Assembly: GCA_036561005.1 (NCBI GenBank)
Contig: DATBQE010000211.1
Coordinates: 1 to 38,842, forward strand
From: PKWO01 sp036561005
GTDB lineage: Bacteria > Pseudomonadota > Gammaproteobacteria > Burkholderiales > Burkholderiaceae_D
DNA length: 38,842 nucleotides
Direction of reading: 5' to 3'
The notes under the pieces were generated by a model. It worked only from the letters and a program-made list of their open reading frames with translations, had not been told where the DNA came from and ran no database searches. Made by a program: the position numbers and the translations under genes. Shown in pieces: positions 25,693 to 35,163 of this stretch (its first letter is position 1; each line of letters begins with the position of its first letter).

Positions 25693-28137
25693 TTGAGCCA
25701 ATACCCCTATTCAATTCCCAGCCGTGAGGAAATTCTCGGCATACTCCGTACTGCAACGAGCTTGCAAGATACGGCTTCCATCGCCAAGGCTTTGGGCGTC
25801 AAGCAAGATGAAATGGACGGTTTGACGCGCCGCCTCAATGCCATGGAACGCGACGGGCAGATCAAGCCGGACCGCAACGGCAAGTTTCATTTGGCGAACC
25901 TCGCCAGCTTCGTCGAAGGGCGCGTCAGCAGCCATCGCGACGGTTACGGTTTCCTGATTCCCGATGACGGTAGCGACGACATTTTCCTGCCGGAAAAGGA
26001 AATGCAAAAGGTCCTGAACGGCGATCGCGTCCAGGCGCGCATCATCGGAACAGACCGGCGCGGCCGCCCAGAAGGGACCATCGTCGAGGTAGTTGCGCGC
26101 GCCAACACGCACGTCATCGGACGCCTTTTGAATGAAAACGGCGTATGGGTCGTGGCACCGGAAGACAAGCGCATCGGTCAGGATATCTTGCTGTCGGGCT
26201 CGCCCGGCAAGGCCAAAACCGGCCAGGTGGTGAGCGTCGAATTGACCGAACAGCCTTCGCGCTATACGCAGCCGGTCGGCAAGATTGTCGAGGTTCTCGG
26301 CGACATCGACGATCCCGGCATGGAAATTGAAATCGCTGTGCGCAAATACGGCGTGCCGCACGAGTTTTCCGAAGCTGCCAAGAAACTCGCAGCCAAACTG
26401 CCGGGCGAAGTGCGTGCCTCCGATCTGGATGAGCGCGTCGATCTGCGTGACGTGCCGCTCGTCACCATTGACGGCGAAGATGCGCGCGACTTCGACGATG
26501 CGGTATATTGCGAGCCGGTCAAGATCGGCCGCGTCAACGGTTTTCGCCTGATTGTCGCGATTGCCGACGTCAGCCATTACGTCAAGCCCAACGATGCACT
26601 CGATGTCGATGCGCTTGAGCGCAGCACCTCGGTGTATTTCCCGCGCCGCGTGATCCCCATGCTGCCGGAAAAATTATCCAATGGCCTGTGTTCGCTCAAT
26701 CCGGCCGTCGACCGCCTGACGCTCGTTTGCGATGCCGTCATCACCGCCAAAGGCGAGATCAAGGCTTACCAGTTCTATCCCGCCGTCATCCATTCGGCAG
26801 CGCGCCTGACTTATACCGAAGTCGCTGCCATCCTGGCCAATACCAAGGGCACGGAAGCCGCCAAGCGTCCCGGACTGGTGCCGCACCTGTTGAACCTGTA
26901 CGAGGTCTATCAAGCCTTGCTGCAGGCGCGCCACGCGCGCGGCGCGATCGATTTCGAAACCACCGAAACCTACATCGTGTGCAATGCAGCGGGCAAGATT
27001 GAGCAGATCCTGCCGCGCACGCGCAACGATGCACACAAGGTTATCGAGGAGTGCATGTTGGCCGCCAATGTGTGCGCGGCGGATTTGCTCGAACGCCACA
27101 AGCATGCCGGACTGTTCCGCATCCACGCCGCGCCGGCCAAGGAGAAATTGAATCAGGTCAGAACCTTCCTCAAACAGGTCGGCCTGAATCTGGGCGGCGG
27201 CGACACGCCTACGGCGACCGACTATGCGGAATTGATGACCAAGGTCAAGACTCGGCCCGATGCGTCGCTGTTGCAGACCATGCTGCTGCGTTCGATGCAG
27301 CAAGCGGTCTATAGCCCCGATAACATCGGCCACTTCGGCCTGTCTTACGATCACTACGCGCACTTCACGAGCCCCATCCGGCGCTATCCCGATCTGCTCA
27401 CCCATCGCGCCATCAAGGCGATCCTGCTCGGCAAGCGCTACGACCCAAAGGGCATGGATACCAGCGAATTGAATACCATGCTGTCACCGGCTGCGCGCAA
27501 GAAACAGGCGCAGGACCGTGCAGACGGCAAAAAGAAGCGCGAAGGCGAGTCGACCATCTGGGACGCACTCGGCATCCATTGCTCTGCCAACGAGCGGCGC
27601 GCTGATGAAGCTTCGCGTGATGTGGAAGCCTGGCTCAAGTGCTATTTCATCCGTGACAAGCTGGGCGAAGAGTTCACCGGGACAATATCCGGCGTGACGG
27701 CATTCGGCATCTTCGTTCAGCTCGATGCCTTGTTCATCGAAGGCATGGTTCACGTCACGGAATTGGGCGCCGACTACTTCCAGTTCGACGACGCGCGCCA
27801 TGAATTGCGCGGCGAACGCACGGGAATCCGTTATCAGCTGACAGACCGTGTAACCGTTCAAGTAAGCCGGGTTGACCTCGATGCGCGCAAGATCGATCTG
27901 CGCCTGGTGACCGAGCCGGGTATCCGCACCATCCTGAAAAACGAGGCGCGCCGCGCCGAGAGCGAACAGCAGGCACGCAGTGGCAAGGCCAAGCCGGCGG
28001 GCAAGGCGGCGCCGGCAAAAACTGCCCCCAAGGCAGGAAGTCCGGCCAAGGCCAAACGAACCAAGGCCGCGGCACCCACGCCGGAGCGCTCGCGCTCCAG
28101 CCGCGCCTACTCCAAAGCAGTGAAAAAGAAACGATAA
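25693..28137 (+). CDS. rnr: Ribonuclease R
   Basis: RNase R is a processive 3'-5' exoribonuclease that degrades structured RNA and takes part in rRNA quality control. The 814 residues contain an N-terminal winged helix (SREEILGILRTATSLQDTASIA), cold-shock domains, the catalytic RNB domain with VTIDGEDARDFDDAVYC (metal-binding aspartates), an S1 domain (FTGTISGVTAFGIFVQLDA), and a basic Lys/Ala/Pro-rich tail from about residue 755. The best start is a TTG at 25693, which gives the family's usual SQYPYSIPSREEI beginning; no ATG or GTG fits, and the ribosome binding site is weak (AAAGAA). Its stop overlaps the rlmB start (TAATG). Confidence 0.95.
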   Translation: MSQYPYSIPSREEILGILRTATSLQDTASIAKALGVKQDEMDGLTRRLNAMERDGQIKPDRNGKFHLANLASFVEGRVSSHRDGYGFLIPDDGSDDIFLPEKEMQKVLNGDRVQARIIGTDRRGRPEGTIVEVVARANTHVIGRLLNENGVWVVAPEDKRIGQDILLSGSPGKAKTGQVVSVELTEQPSRYTQPVGKIVEVLGDIDDPGMEIEIAVRKYGVPHEFSEAAKKLAAKLPGEVRASDLDERVDLRDVPLVTIDGEDARDFDDAVYCEPVKIGRVNGFRLIVAIADVSHYVKPNDALDVDALERSTSVYFPRRVIPMLPEKLSNGLCSLNPAVDRLTLVCDAVITAKGEIKAYQFYPAVIHSAARLTYTEVAAILANTKGTEAAKRPGLVPHLLNLYEVYQALLQARHARGAIDFETTETYIVCNAAGKIEQILPRTRNDAHKVIEECMLAANVCAADLLERHKHAGLFRIHAAPAKEKLNQVRTFLKQVGLNLGGGDTPTATDYAELMTKVKTRPDASLLQTMLLRSMQQAVYSPDNIGHFGLSYDHYAHFTSPIRRYPDLLTHRAIKAILLGKRYDPKGMDTSELNTMLSPAARKKQAQDRADGKKKREGESTIWDALGIHCSANERRADEASRDVEAWLKCYFIRDKLGEEFTGTISGVTAFGIFVQLDALFIEGMVHVTELGADYFQFDDARHELRGERTGIRYQLTDRVTVQVSRVDLDARKIDLRLVTEPGIRTILKNEARRAESEQQARSGKAKPAGKAAPAKTAPKAGSPAKAKRTKAAAPTPERSRSSRAYSKAVKKKR

Positions 28138-28880
28138 TGAAAAATAAGATGATATTCGGTTTCCATGCCGTGACCTCGCGCATTCGCCATGAGGCCGCTT
28201 CGGTGGAAGGAATTTATGTCGACTCCGGTCGCGAAGACCGGCGCATGCAAGAGCTGTTGCGTGCCGCCAAGGCAGCCGGCGTGCGTATCATCCAGGTTGA
28301 TGAGCAACGGTTGGCCAATATGGTCGGCACACGGCGCCATCAGGGTGTGGTGGCGATTGCAGGGGAGTTGTCGCTCGCGCGCAACCTTGATGAATTGCTT
28401 GACGTCATAGAAGGCCCGCCTTTGTTGCTGGTACTTGACGGTATTACCGATCCGCATAACCTTGGCGCCTGCCTGCGCGTGGCCGATGGCGCCGGTGCCC
28501 ATGCCGTTATCGCACCAAAGGACCGCGCCGTCGGTTTGAATGCTACTGCAGCCAAGGTGGCCAGTGGCGCAGCGGAATCGGTGCCCTATATCACGGTCAC
28601 GAATCTGGCACGTACGCTGCGCGATTTGAAAGAACGCGATATCCTCTTGATCGGGACTACCGACGATGCTGAAAAAGGTTTGTACGATGCCGAATTTTCC
28701 GGCGCGGCGGCCATCGTCATGGGTTCCGAAGGGGAGGGCATGCGCCGTCTAACGCGCGAGACCTGTGACGTATTGGTCAGCATACCGATGTTCGGCTCAG
28801 TTGAAAGCCTGAACGTCTCGGTCGCGTCGGGTGTATGCCTGTATGAGGCGCGTCGCCAGCGTCTGGCCAAGCCGCAATAA
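28137..28880 (+). CDS. rlmB: 23S rRNA (guanosine-2251-2'-O)-methyltransferase RlmB
   Basis: RlmB is a SPOUT-class enzyme that methylates the ribose of G2251 in the peptidyl-transferase P loop. The 247-residue protein has an N-terminal L30e-like RNA-binding domain (FGFHAVTSRIRHE) and the three SpoU motifs: ITDPHNLGACLRVADGAGA, GSEGEGMRRLTRETCD, and ESLNVSVASGVCLYEA, which form the trefoil knot. The start overlaps the rnr stop by one base, so the pair rnr-rlmB is coupled, as in many proteobacteria. Confidence 0.96.
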   Translation: MKNKMIFGFHAVTSRIRHEAASVEGIYVDSGREDRRMQELLRAAKAAGVRIIQVDEQRLANMVGTRRHQGVVAIAGELSLARNLDELLDVIEGPPLLLVLDGITDPHNLGACLRVADGAGAHAVIAPKDRAVGLNATAAKVASGAAESVPYITVTNLARTLRDLKERDILLIGTTDDAEKGLYDAEFSGAAAIVMGSEGEGMRRLTRETCDVLVSIPMFGSVESLNVSVASGVCLYEARRQRLAKPQ

Positions 28881-28990
28881 GTTACCAACTTACCGATGAA
28901 CATTCTATCTTCCTTGCCGCTGACAACGGCAGTCTGCCACCCAAACGCGCACTGTTGTTGATTCATTCGGCGGCGCTGCCGCCGGCCCGT

Positions 28991-29017
28991 ATTGCCTGCA
29001 TTGCCTGCATTGCCTGC
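28991..29017. repeat. Three perfect tandem copies of a 9-bp repeat before cysE
   Basis: ATTGCCTGC occurs three times without interruption (28991-28999, 29000-29008, 29009-29017), and a diverged fourth copy (ATCGCCCC) follows. It lies in the 177-bp gap between rlmB and cysE, 40 nt before the cysE ATG, so copy-number change could affect cysE expression. Confidence 0.8.
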
Positions 29018-29057
29018 ATCGCCCCTTGTGAATCCCGACTTTCTATATCGTCAAAAC

Positions 29058-29807
29058 ATGTTCAGCAGACTACGAGAAGATATTGCCAATATCATGGAGC
29101 GCGACCCTGCGGCGCGTTCGGCATGGGAAGTGCTGACCTGCTATCCGGGTCTGCACGCGATCATGCTGCATCGTGTGGCGCACTGGTGCTGGGGCAATGG
29201 CCTGAAATGGTGCGCTCGCTACATATCGTATTTGGCGCGCTTCTTTACGGGTATTGAAATCCATCCTGGCGCGACAATAGGCCGGCGCGTCTTCATCGAC
29301 CATGGATTCGGTGTTGTCATCGGCGAAACCGCCGAGGTCGGCGACGAATGCACGATTTATCAGGGCGTAACGCTGGGTGGCACCTCGCTCAGCAAGGGCG
29401 CCAAGCGTCACCCGACGTTGGGACGCGGCGCCATCATCGGCGCCGGCGCAAAGGTGCTGGGCGGATTCACGGTTGGGGAGGGCGCCAAGGTGGGCTCCAA
29501 TGCGGTGGTAGTCAAGGAAGTGCCGGCGGGCGCGACGGCGGTCGGCAATCCGGCGCATATCGTCCAGCATGAAGCACAGAAGATACGCGAAGAGGCTGCT
29601 GCCCGCATGTTCGCCGCGTATGGCGTTACCCCGAACGGCGATGACCCCATGTCGACCGCGATCCATGGTCTGGTAAGTCATGCAGCAGCGCAGGAGCAGC
29701 AAATCAGCACCATCATTACGATCCTGAAAAATGCCGGCATGTGTTGCGACGCGCTGCCCGAGATCGATAAGCTCAATCCCGAGCACTTGAACCGGTTGGT
29801 CGAATAG
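29058..29807 (+). CDS. cysE: Serine O-acetyltransferase
   Basis: CysE acetylates serine with acetyl-CoA, the first step of cysteine synthesis. In 249 residues there is an N-terminal helical part (SRLREDIANIMERDPAARSA) and a left-handed parallel beta-helix of hexapeptide repeats (IHPGATIGRRVFIDHGFGVVIGETAEV, TIYQGVTLGGT, GAIIGAGAKVLGG). The catalytic histidine is in FIDHG. A longer in-frame start exists in the repeat region upstream, but that extension is only the translated repeat. The ATG at 29058 is the family start, though its ribosome binding site is weak. It is followed 2 nt later by an unknown gene. Confidence 0.94.
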   Translation: MFSRLREDIANIMERDPAARSAWEVLTCYPGLHAIMLHRVAHWCWGNGLKWCARYISYLARFFTGIEIHPGATIGRRVFIDHGFGVVIGETAEVGDECTIYQGVTLGGTSLSKGAKRHPTLGRGAIIGAGAKVLGGFTVGEGAKVGSNAVVVKEVPAGATAVGNPAHIVQHEAQKIREEAAARMFAAYGVTPNGDDPMSTAIHGLVSHAAAQEQQISTIITILKNAGMCCDALPEIDKLNPEHLNRLVE

Positions 29808-29809
29808 CC

Positions 29810-30613
29810 GTGTTTTCCACGCGTACGCTCAATCTCCTGATTCTGCTCGGCATGACCATTTGCGTTGCGGCATTGATTCGCGGTTATCCCTTGCCCGATG
29901 CGCAGCGCATCGACCAGGCCGTCAATATGCGCGACGCCGATCGGCTGGGCCAGACCGTACTTGGAAAACGACCGGAGCAACTGCCGCCGGTCGATCCTCG
30001 GTTTGAGACGACCGTGGCGGGCAGCCACTATTACGTGCAGCCCATCGTGCATTACGAATTGGATTCCCTGATTGTCAGTCTGCACGACTCAGACGGTTTC
30101 ATGGACTTTATCCATAGTCTTGCCAATGACAAGCTCAATGTCATGGATCTATGTCTGGCATGGGGCGAATTTACCCGCAGCGGTGGTTATTCCCTGTTTC
30201 ACTTTTCGAACGGGCAGTTTTCCTGTTCGTGGGAATCGGGGAACCCCGAGGCACAGCAATATGCCGGAGTTGGCGGCATGTACCTAGACAACTATCATAT
30301 TCTCTCAGACAAACCTTTCATCACCAAGCAACTGCGTTCCTTGCATGTGGGCGATCAGGTCCATATTTCCGGTTTCCTGGCCAACTACGGATTTGCCGGT
30401 GGCCCGCAGATGCGCGAGTCCAGCCTTGGACGCCAATTGGTCGGCGACAAACCTGCGGGATGCGAAGTGTTCTATGTCGAGGAAGTGCAGATCATCAAAC
30501 GCGGGCCGGGTTATACATTCTGGCGTCCGGTCTTCTGGGGCGGTGTCGTGCTCACCTTCTTCCTGCTGGTCTTCTGGTTCAAGACACCGTACCGCAATCC
30601 GCATGCGCGCTAG
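29810..30613 (+). CDS. Unknown protein with one membrane segment at each end
   Basis: I do not recognise this 267-residue protein. It has an N-terminal membrane segment (LNLLILLGMTICVAALI, about 7-24), a roughly 200-residue soluble region, and a C-terminal membrane segment (FWGGVVLTFFLLVFWF, about 243-258) followed by a short basic tail. Both ends in the cytoplasm with the middle in the periplasm would be consistent with the charges. The middle contains DLCLAWGEFTRSG, a FHFSNGQFSCSW stretch and VHISGFLANYGF, the last of which looks like a small beta-barrel core. It starts with GTG 2 nt after cysE and is probably cotranscribed with it. Codon use looks native. No catalytic motif is visible. Confidence 0.75.
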   Translation: MFSTRTLNLLILLGMTICVAALIRGYPLPDAQRIDQAVNMRDADRLGQTVLGKRPEQLPPVDPRFETTVAGSHYYVQPIVHYELDSLIVSLHDSDGFMDFIHSLANDKLNVMDLCLAWGEFTRSGGYSLFHFSNGQFSCSWESGNPEAQQYAGVGGMYLDNYHILSDKPFITKQLRSLHVGDQVHISGFLANYGFAGGPQMRESSLGRQLVGDKPAGCEVFYVEEVQIIKRGPGYTFWRPVFWGGVVLTFFLLVFWFKTPYRNPHAR

Positions 30614-30659
30614 GGCAATTGATCGCGCAAATGATTATGCAAGTTCATAGGAACCATTC

Positions 30660-31343
30660 ATGAATACCGACAACGATTCACTCGAGGCGGCCAATCTGCT
30701 CGATCCATTCGAGTTGCGCGTGCTGGCCGTCCTTGCGGAAAAAGAGGCGTTGACCCCTGACATCTATCCCTTGTCGCTCAATGCACTGACCAACGGATGC
30801 AACCAGCTTTCCAGCCGCGACCCGGTGATGTCGGTATCGGAAACCACGGTACAGGATGCGCTTGATCGTCTGCAGCAGCGCAAGCTTGTTGCCGAGGTTA
30901 GCCAGGCCGGCGCACGGGTTAGCAAATATGAACATCGGATGCGCGTGAAATGGTCGCTGGAGCAGGACAAACTGTCGGTTTTGACCCTGTTGATGCTACG
31001 CGGCGCGCAAACCGCGGGAGAAATTCGCAGCCGTTGTGGACGGCTGCACGAATTCGCTTTCGTGGCCGAAGTCGAAGCTTGCCTGCAATTTTTGATCGAC
31101 AAGTTTCCACCGCTCGTCGCCCGTCTGGCGCGTGCACCTGGTACCAAGGAAGCACGCTATATGCATTTGTTTTCCGGCATGGAGGCAGTGGAACGGCAGG
31201 AATTGATGGCGGGTGGCGACAATATCGCGCAGCGCAGCGGTGATGGCCGGATTGAGGCCCTCGAGAATGACGTGGCACGTCTGCAGGATGCGATGGCGGC
31301 ACTGACGCAACAGTTTGAACAATTCAAGAAGCAGTTTGAATAA
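30660..31343 (+). CDS. yceH: YceH family protein (DUF480, tandem winged helix)
   Basis: The 227 residues match the DUF480/YceH family: LDPFELRVLAVLAEKEALTPDIYPLSLNAL at the start, CNQLSSRDPVMSVSE, then MRVKWSLEQDKLSVLTLLMLRGAQTAGEIRSR, which together form two winged-helix domains, and a C-terminal coiled coil (IEALENDVARLQDAMAAL) after about residue 197. The molecular function is not established; the winged helices suggest nucleic-acid binding. It ends 49 nt before the convergent lpxH stop, and I see no clear terminator between them. Confidence 0.9.
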   Translation: MNTDNDSLEAANLLDPFELRVLAVLAEKEALTPDIYPLSLNALTNGCNQLSSRDPVMSVSETTVQDALDRLQQRKLVAEVSQAGARVSKYEHRMRVKWSLEQDKLSVLTLLMLRGAQTAGEIRSRCGRLHEFAFVAEVEACLQFLIDKFPPLVARLARAPGTKEARYMHLFSGMEAVERQELMAGGDNIAQRSGDGRIEALENDVARLQDAMAALTQQFEQFKKQFE

Positions 31344-31392
31344 AACCTCAACGCTGTACTGGAATCTGAGCAATCGGTTTTCGAAGCGGAAG

Positions 31393-32178
31393 CTAAGTCA
31401 GTAATACGCCGTCGTAGTTGAATCGCGACAGGTCGCCATTTTCCCCCAGCGCAATCCAGCCGCCGCGCGGCTTGCCGCCATCGCAATCCCAGTCGGGCAG
31501 CACGTAGCGCAGCAATTGCTTGCCTTCGCATTCTTCTCGATGCACTGCCGGTCTATGGGTATGGCCGTGTACCATGGTTCGCGTAGCCGTTGCCGCAAAC
31601 ATGGCATGCACGGCGCCGGGATTGACGTCCATGATGTAGTCCGCTTTTTCGCGTTGCGCCTCGCGGCTGCCCTGTCTCAAACCGGCAATGATGGCCTTGC
31701 GCTGGTCGAGCGGTTGGGCCAAAAAATTTTCCTGCCATTGTCTTTGCCGCACTTGAGCGCGGAACTGCATGTAGGCCACATCGTCGGTGCACAATGCGTC
31801 GCCGTGGGTTAGAACTATATCGCCGGCGCCATGCTTCAAAACGAAGGGGTCGGGCAGGAGCGTCAATCCGGCCATCGATGCAAACGTACTGCCGACGAGG
31901 AAATCGCGATTACCTGCGATCCAGAACGTTTCCACGCCAGATCGCTTGAGTGCGTGTAACGCGTCGATTACGCTGGTATTGAACGGGGAGAGATCGTCAT
32001 CCCCGGCCCAATATTCGAAGATATCCCCAAGCAAATAGAGTTGCCGGCTCTTCGCCGCATGCGCCGTGAGGAACGAAAAGAACGCAGCGCTAGTGCGTGG
32101 CATATCCGCCTGCAGATGCAGGTCGGAAATAAATAGTGCGACCTGCGCCGGTCGCGCCTCTGCTTGCGCAGACATCAT
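31393..32178 (-). CDS. lpxH: UDP-2,3-diacylglucosamine diphosphatase LpxH
   Basis: LpxH removes UMP from UDP-2,3-diacylglucosamine to give lipid X in lipid A synthesis, at the inner face of the cytoplasmic membrane. The 261-residue protein carries the calcineurin-like metallophosphatase motifs in order: FISDLHL, LLGDIFEYWAGDDD, GNRDFLVG, LTHGDALCTDD and HGHTHRP. The start is a double ATG (32178 and 32175); the second has slightly better spacing from AGG. It follows ppiB by 20 nt on the minus strand, a frequent pairing. Confidence 0.95.
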   Translation of the reverse strand: MMSAQAEARPAQVALFISDLHLQADMPRTSAAFFSFLTAHAAKSRQLYLLGDIFEYWAGDDDLSPFNTSVIDALHALKRSGVETFWIAGNRDFLVGSTFASMAGLTLLPDPFVLKHGAGDIVLTHGDALCTDDVAYMQFRAQVRQRQWQENFLAQPLDQRKAIIAGLRQGSREAQREKADYIMDVNPGAVHAMFAATATRTMVHGHTHRPAVHREECEGKQLLRYVLPDWDCDGGKPRGGWIALGENGDLSRFNYDGVLLT

Positions 32179-32198
32179 GCCTGAACGTGCCGCCGGTA

Positions 32199-32687
32199 TC
32201 AGATGATTTCGGCCTTTTGAATCACGACGTCGTCAACCGGCACGTCGGCATGCATGCCGGTGCGGGTGGTCTTGACCGCGCGGATTGCGTCCACTACGTC
32301 CTTGCCTTCGACAACTTTGCCGAACACGCAATAGCCCCAGCCATCCTGTCCCGGATAGTCGAGAAAGCTGTTGTTCTTCACGTTGATGAAGAATTGCGCC
32401 GAGGCCGAATGCGGCGCAGACGTGCGCGCCATGGCGAGCGTGTAGGGTTCGTTTTTCAATCCGTTCTTGGCTTCATTCTGAATCGGCTCTTTGGAGTCTT
32501 TCTGTTTCATGCCTGGCTCGAAACCACCGCCCTGGATCATGAAGCCGTCGATGACGCGGTGGAATATCGTGCCGTCATAGTGACCGGATTGGACATAGGC
32601 AAGAAAATTTTCCACCGTTTTTGGCGCTTTTTCTGCGTCGAGTTCGATGGTGATGTTGCCGTGGTTGGTGGTGAGTAACACTGACAT
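32199..32687 (-). CDS. ppiB: Cytoplasmic peptidyl-prolyl cis-trans isomerase B (cyclophilin)
   Basis: The 162-residue cyclophilin lacks a signal peptide and matches cytoplasmic PpiB in length. The signatures FHRVIDGFMIQGGGFEPGM, the SAQFFINVKNN motif and WGYCVFGKVVEG include the catalytic arginine (FHRV) and the substrate-binding residues. The ATG at 32687 has AAAGGA 5 nt upstream; the longer open frame is not needed. It is a close paralogue of the neighbouring ppiA product. Confidence 0.94.
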   Translation of the reverse strand: MSVLLTTNHGNITIELDAEKAPKTVENFLAYVQSGHYDGTIFHRVIDGFMIQGGGFEPGMKQKDSKEPIQNEAKNGLKNEPYTLAMARTSAPHSASAQFFINVKNNSFLDYPGQDGWGYCVFGKVVEGKDVVDAIRAVKTTRTGMHADVPVDDVVIQKAEII

Positions 32688-32806
32688 GATGGTCCTTTGC
32701 TTTGCGTCTGAAAAATGAACTGATGCTTGCGGCAACACTTCGGTGTGGGTTCGCCGCGCCCCTATATTATCTCAGCATATTGCCGCCCGAATTTCCTGCG
32801 CCGCCA

Positions 32807-33403
32807 CTATTTGTTGATGCTGGCCGACTCGATAACGACTTGCTTGACGGGAAGATGGTCGAATTCCCCTTTTTCCACCGTTTCAACGTGCCCGATCTTG
32901 TCCACGGTATCCGTGCCGCCAATTACTTTTCCAAACACGCAATAACCCCAACCATCATTGAAGGGATAGTCGAGCTGGCTATTGTCGTCGGTATTAATAA
33001 AGAACTGCGCCGTGGCCGAGTGCGGCGCTCGTGCGCGCGCCATCGCGATTGTGTAGGGCAGGTTCGACAGGCCGTTGTTGGCTTCGTTCTGAATAGGCGG
33101 GCGCATGTGTTTTTCATGCATTTTCTTGTCGAAGCCACCGCCCTGGATCAATGTGCCATTGGCCACGCGATGAAACAACGTGCCGTTGTAATGGCCATCC
33201 TTGACGTAGCGCAGGAAATTCTCCACGGTTTTCGGTGCCTTGTCGGGGTACAACTCAAGCACGATGTCGCCAAAGTCGGTATGCAGCGTCACTCTGGGAG
33301 GTGCTGCAACGGCAGCCTGATCGGCGGCAAGTGCGAGTCCGTTACCCATGACAATGGCGGCGCCGGCCAGGAGGCAAATCAATCGTCGGCGAAACTTGAA
33401 CAT
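32807..33403 (-). CDS. ppiA: Periplasmic peptidyl-prolyl cis-trans isomerase A (cyclophilin)
   Basis: The 198-residue cyclophilin starts with a signal peptide: basic MFKFRRR, hydrophobic core LICLLAGAAIVMG and likely cleavage after ALA at residue 26. The mature domain has LFHRVANGTLIQGGGFDKKM, a SATAQFFINTDDNS stretch and WGYCVFGKVIGG. It should catalyse proline isomerisation in the periplasm, complementing cytoplasmic PpiB encoded next to it. An extension of 19 codons to 33460 would destroy the signal peptide, so I use the ATG at 33403, despite its weak ribosome binding site. Confidence 0.93.
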   Translation of the reverse strand: MFKFRRRLICLLAGAAIVMGNGLALAADQAAVAAPPRVTLHTDFGDIVLELYPDKAPKTVENFLRYVKDGHYNGTLFHRVANGTLIQGGGFDKKMHEKHMRPPIQNEANNGLSNLPYTIAMARARAPHSATAQFFINTDDNSQLDYPFNDGWGYCVFGKVIGGTDTVDKIGHVETVEKGEFDHLPVKQVVIESASINK

Positions 33404-33543
33404 GTCGAGAATCCGTAGTGAATGTAGTGAATGAAATGAGGGCGGCACGCTCGTGATCAATTCTGCGCATTGCCGCGACTTGTCAACATCGACTTTTTAC
33501 CTTACCATGCGCAGCCCTGGAAACCTTGCGGCAGACGGCTTTT

Positions 33544-33555
33544 GCATGCGCATGC
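33544..33555. promoter_or_regulatory. 12-bp perfect palindrome upstream of the cysS promoter
   Basis: GCATGCGCATGC is a perfect palindrome lying 30 bp upstream of the candidate -35 box of cysS in the 327-bp divergent region (33404-33730). It could be a repressor or activator site, but alternating GC/AT sequence of this size may arise by chance. The rest of the gap holds no gene. Confidence 0.25.
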
Positions 33556-33584
33556 GGCACTGCAATATGCCCTTGAATACTGTA

Positions 33585-33612
33585 TTGCCTCGGTTTTTTT
33601 AGGTGTTATACT
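33585..33612 (+). promoter_or_regulatory. Candidate sigma-70 promoter of cysS
   Basis: TTGCCT (33585-33590) and TATACT (33607-33612) are separated by 16 bp with a T-rich spacer. It would give a leader of about 110 nt before the cysS start. Confidence 0.55.
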
Positions 33613-33730
33613 GATCGGCCAAAGCAGCATTTTATCAAAATAACACAAGTTTATTGGCGAAACTGTCAGGCTGGACTTCTATGCTGCGCGCCGCGTCAAA
33701 ACACAGTGACGCCGTAGACGAAATTCAGGC

Positions 33731-35158
<1,428 letters not shown>

Positions 35159-35163
35159 GCCGC

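Noticed and set aside
25641..25727. 28-codon leader ORF overlapping the rnr start
   Set aside because: It has no ribosome binding site and an Asn/Ile-rich sequence explained by AT-rich DNA; there is not enough to call a leader peptide.
33613..33730. T-box or other riboswitch in the cysS leader
   Set aside because: No T-box sequence or specifier stem-loop is visible, and such elements are not expected for cysS in betaproteobacteria.
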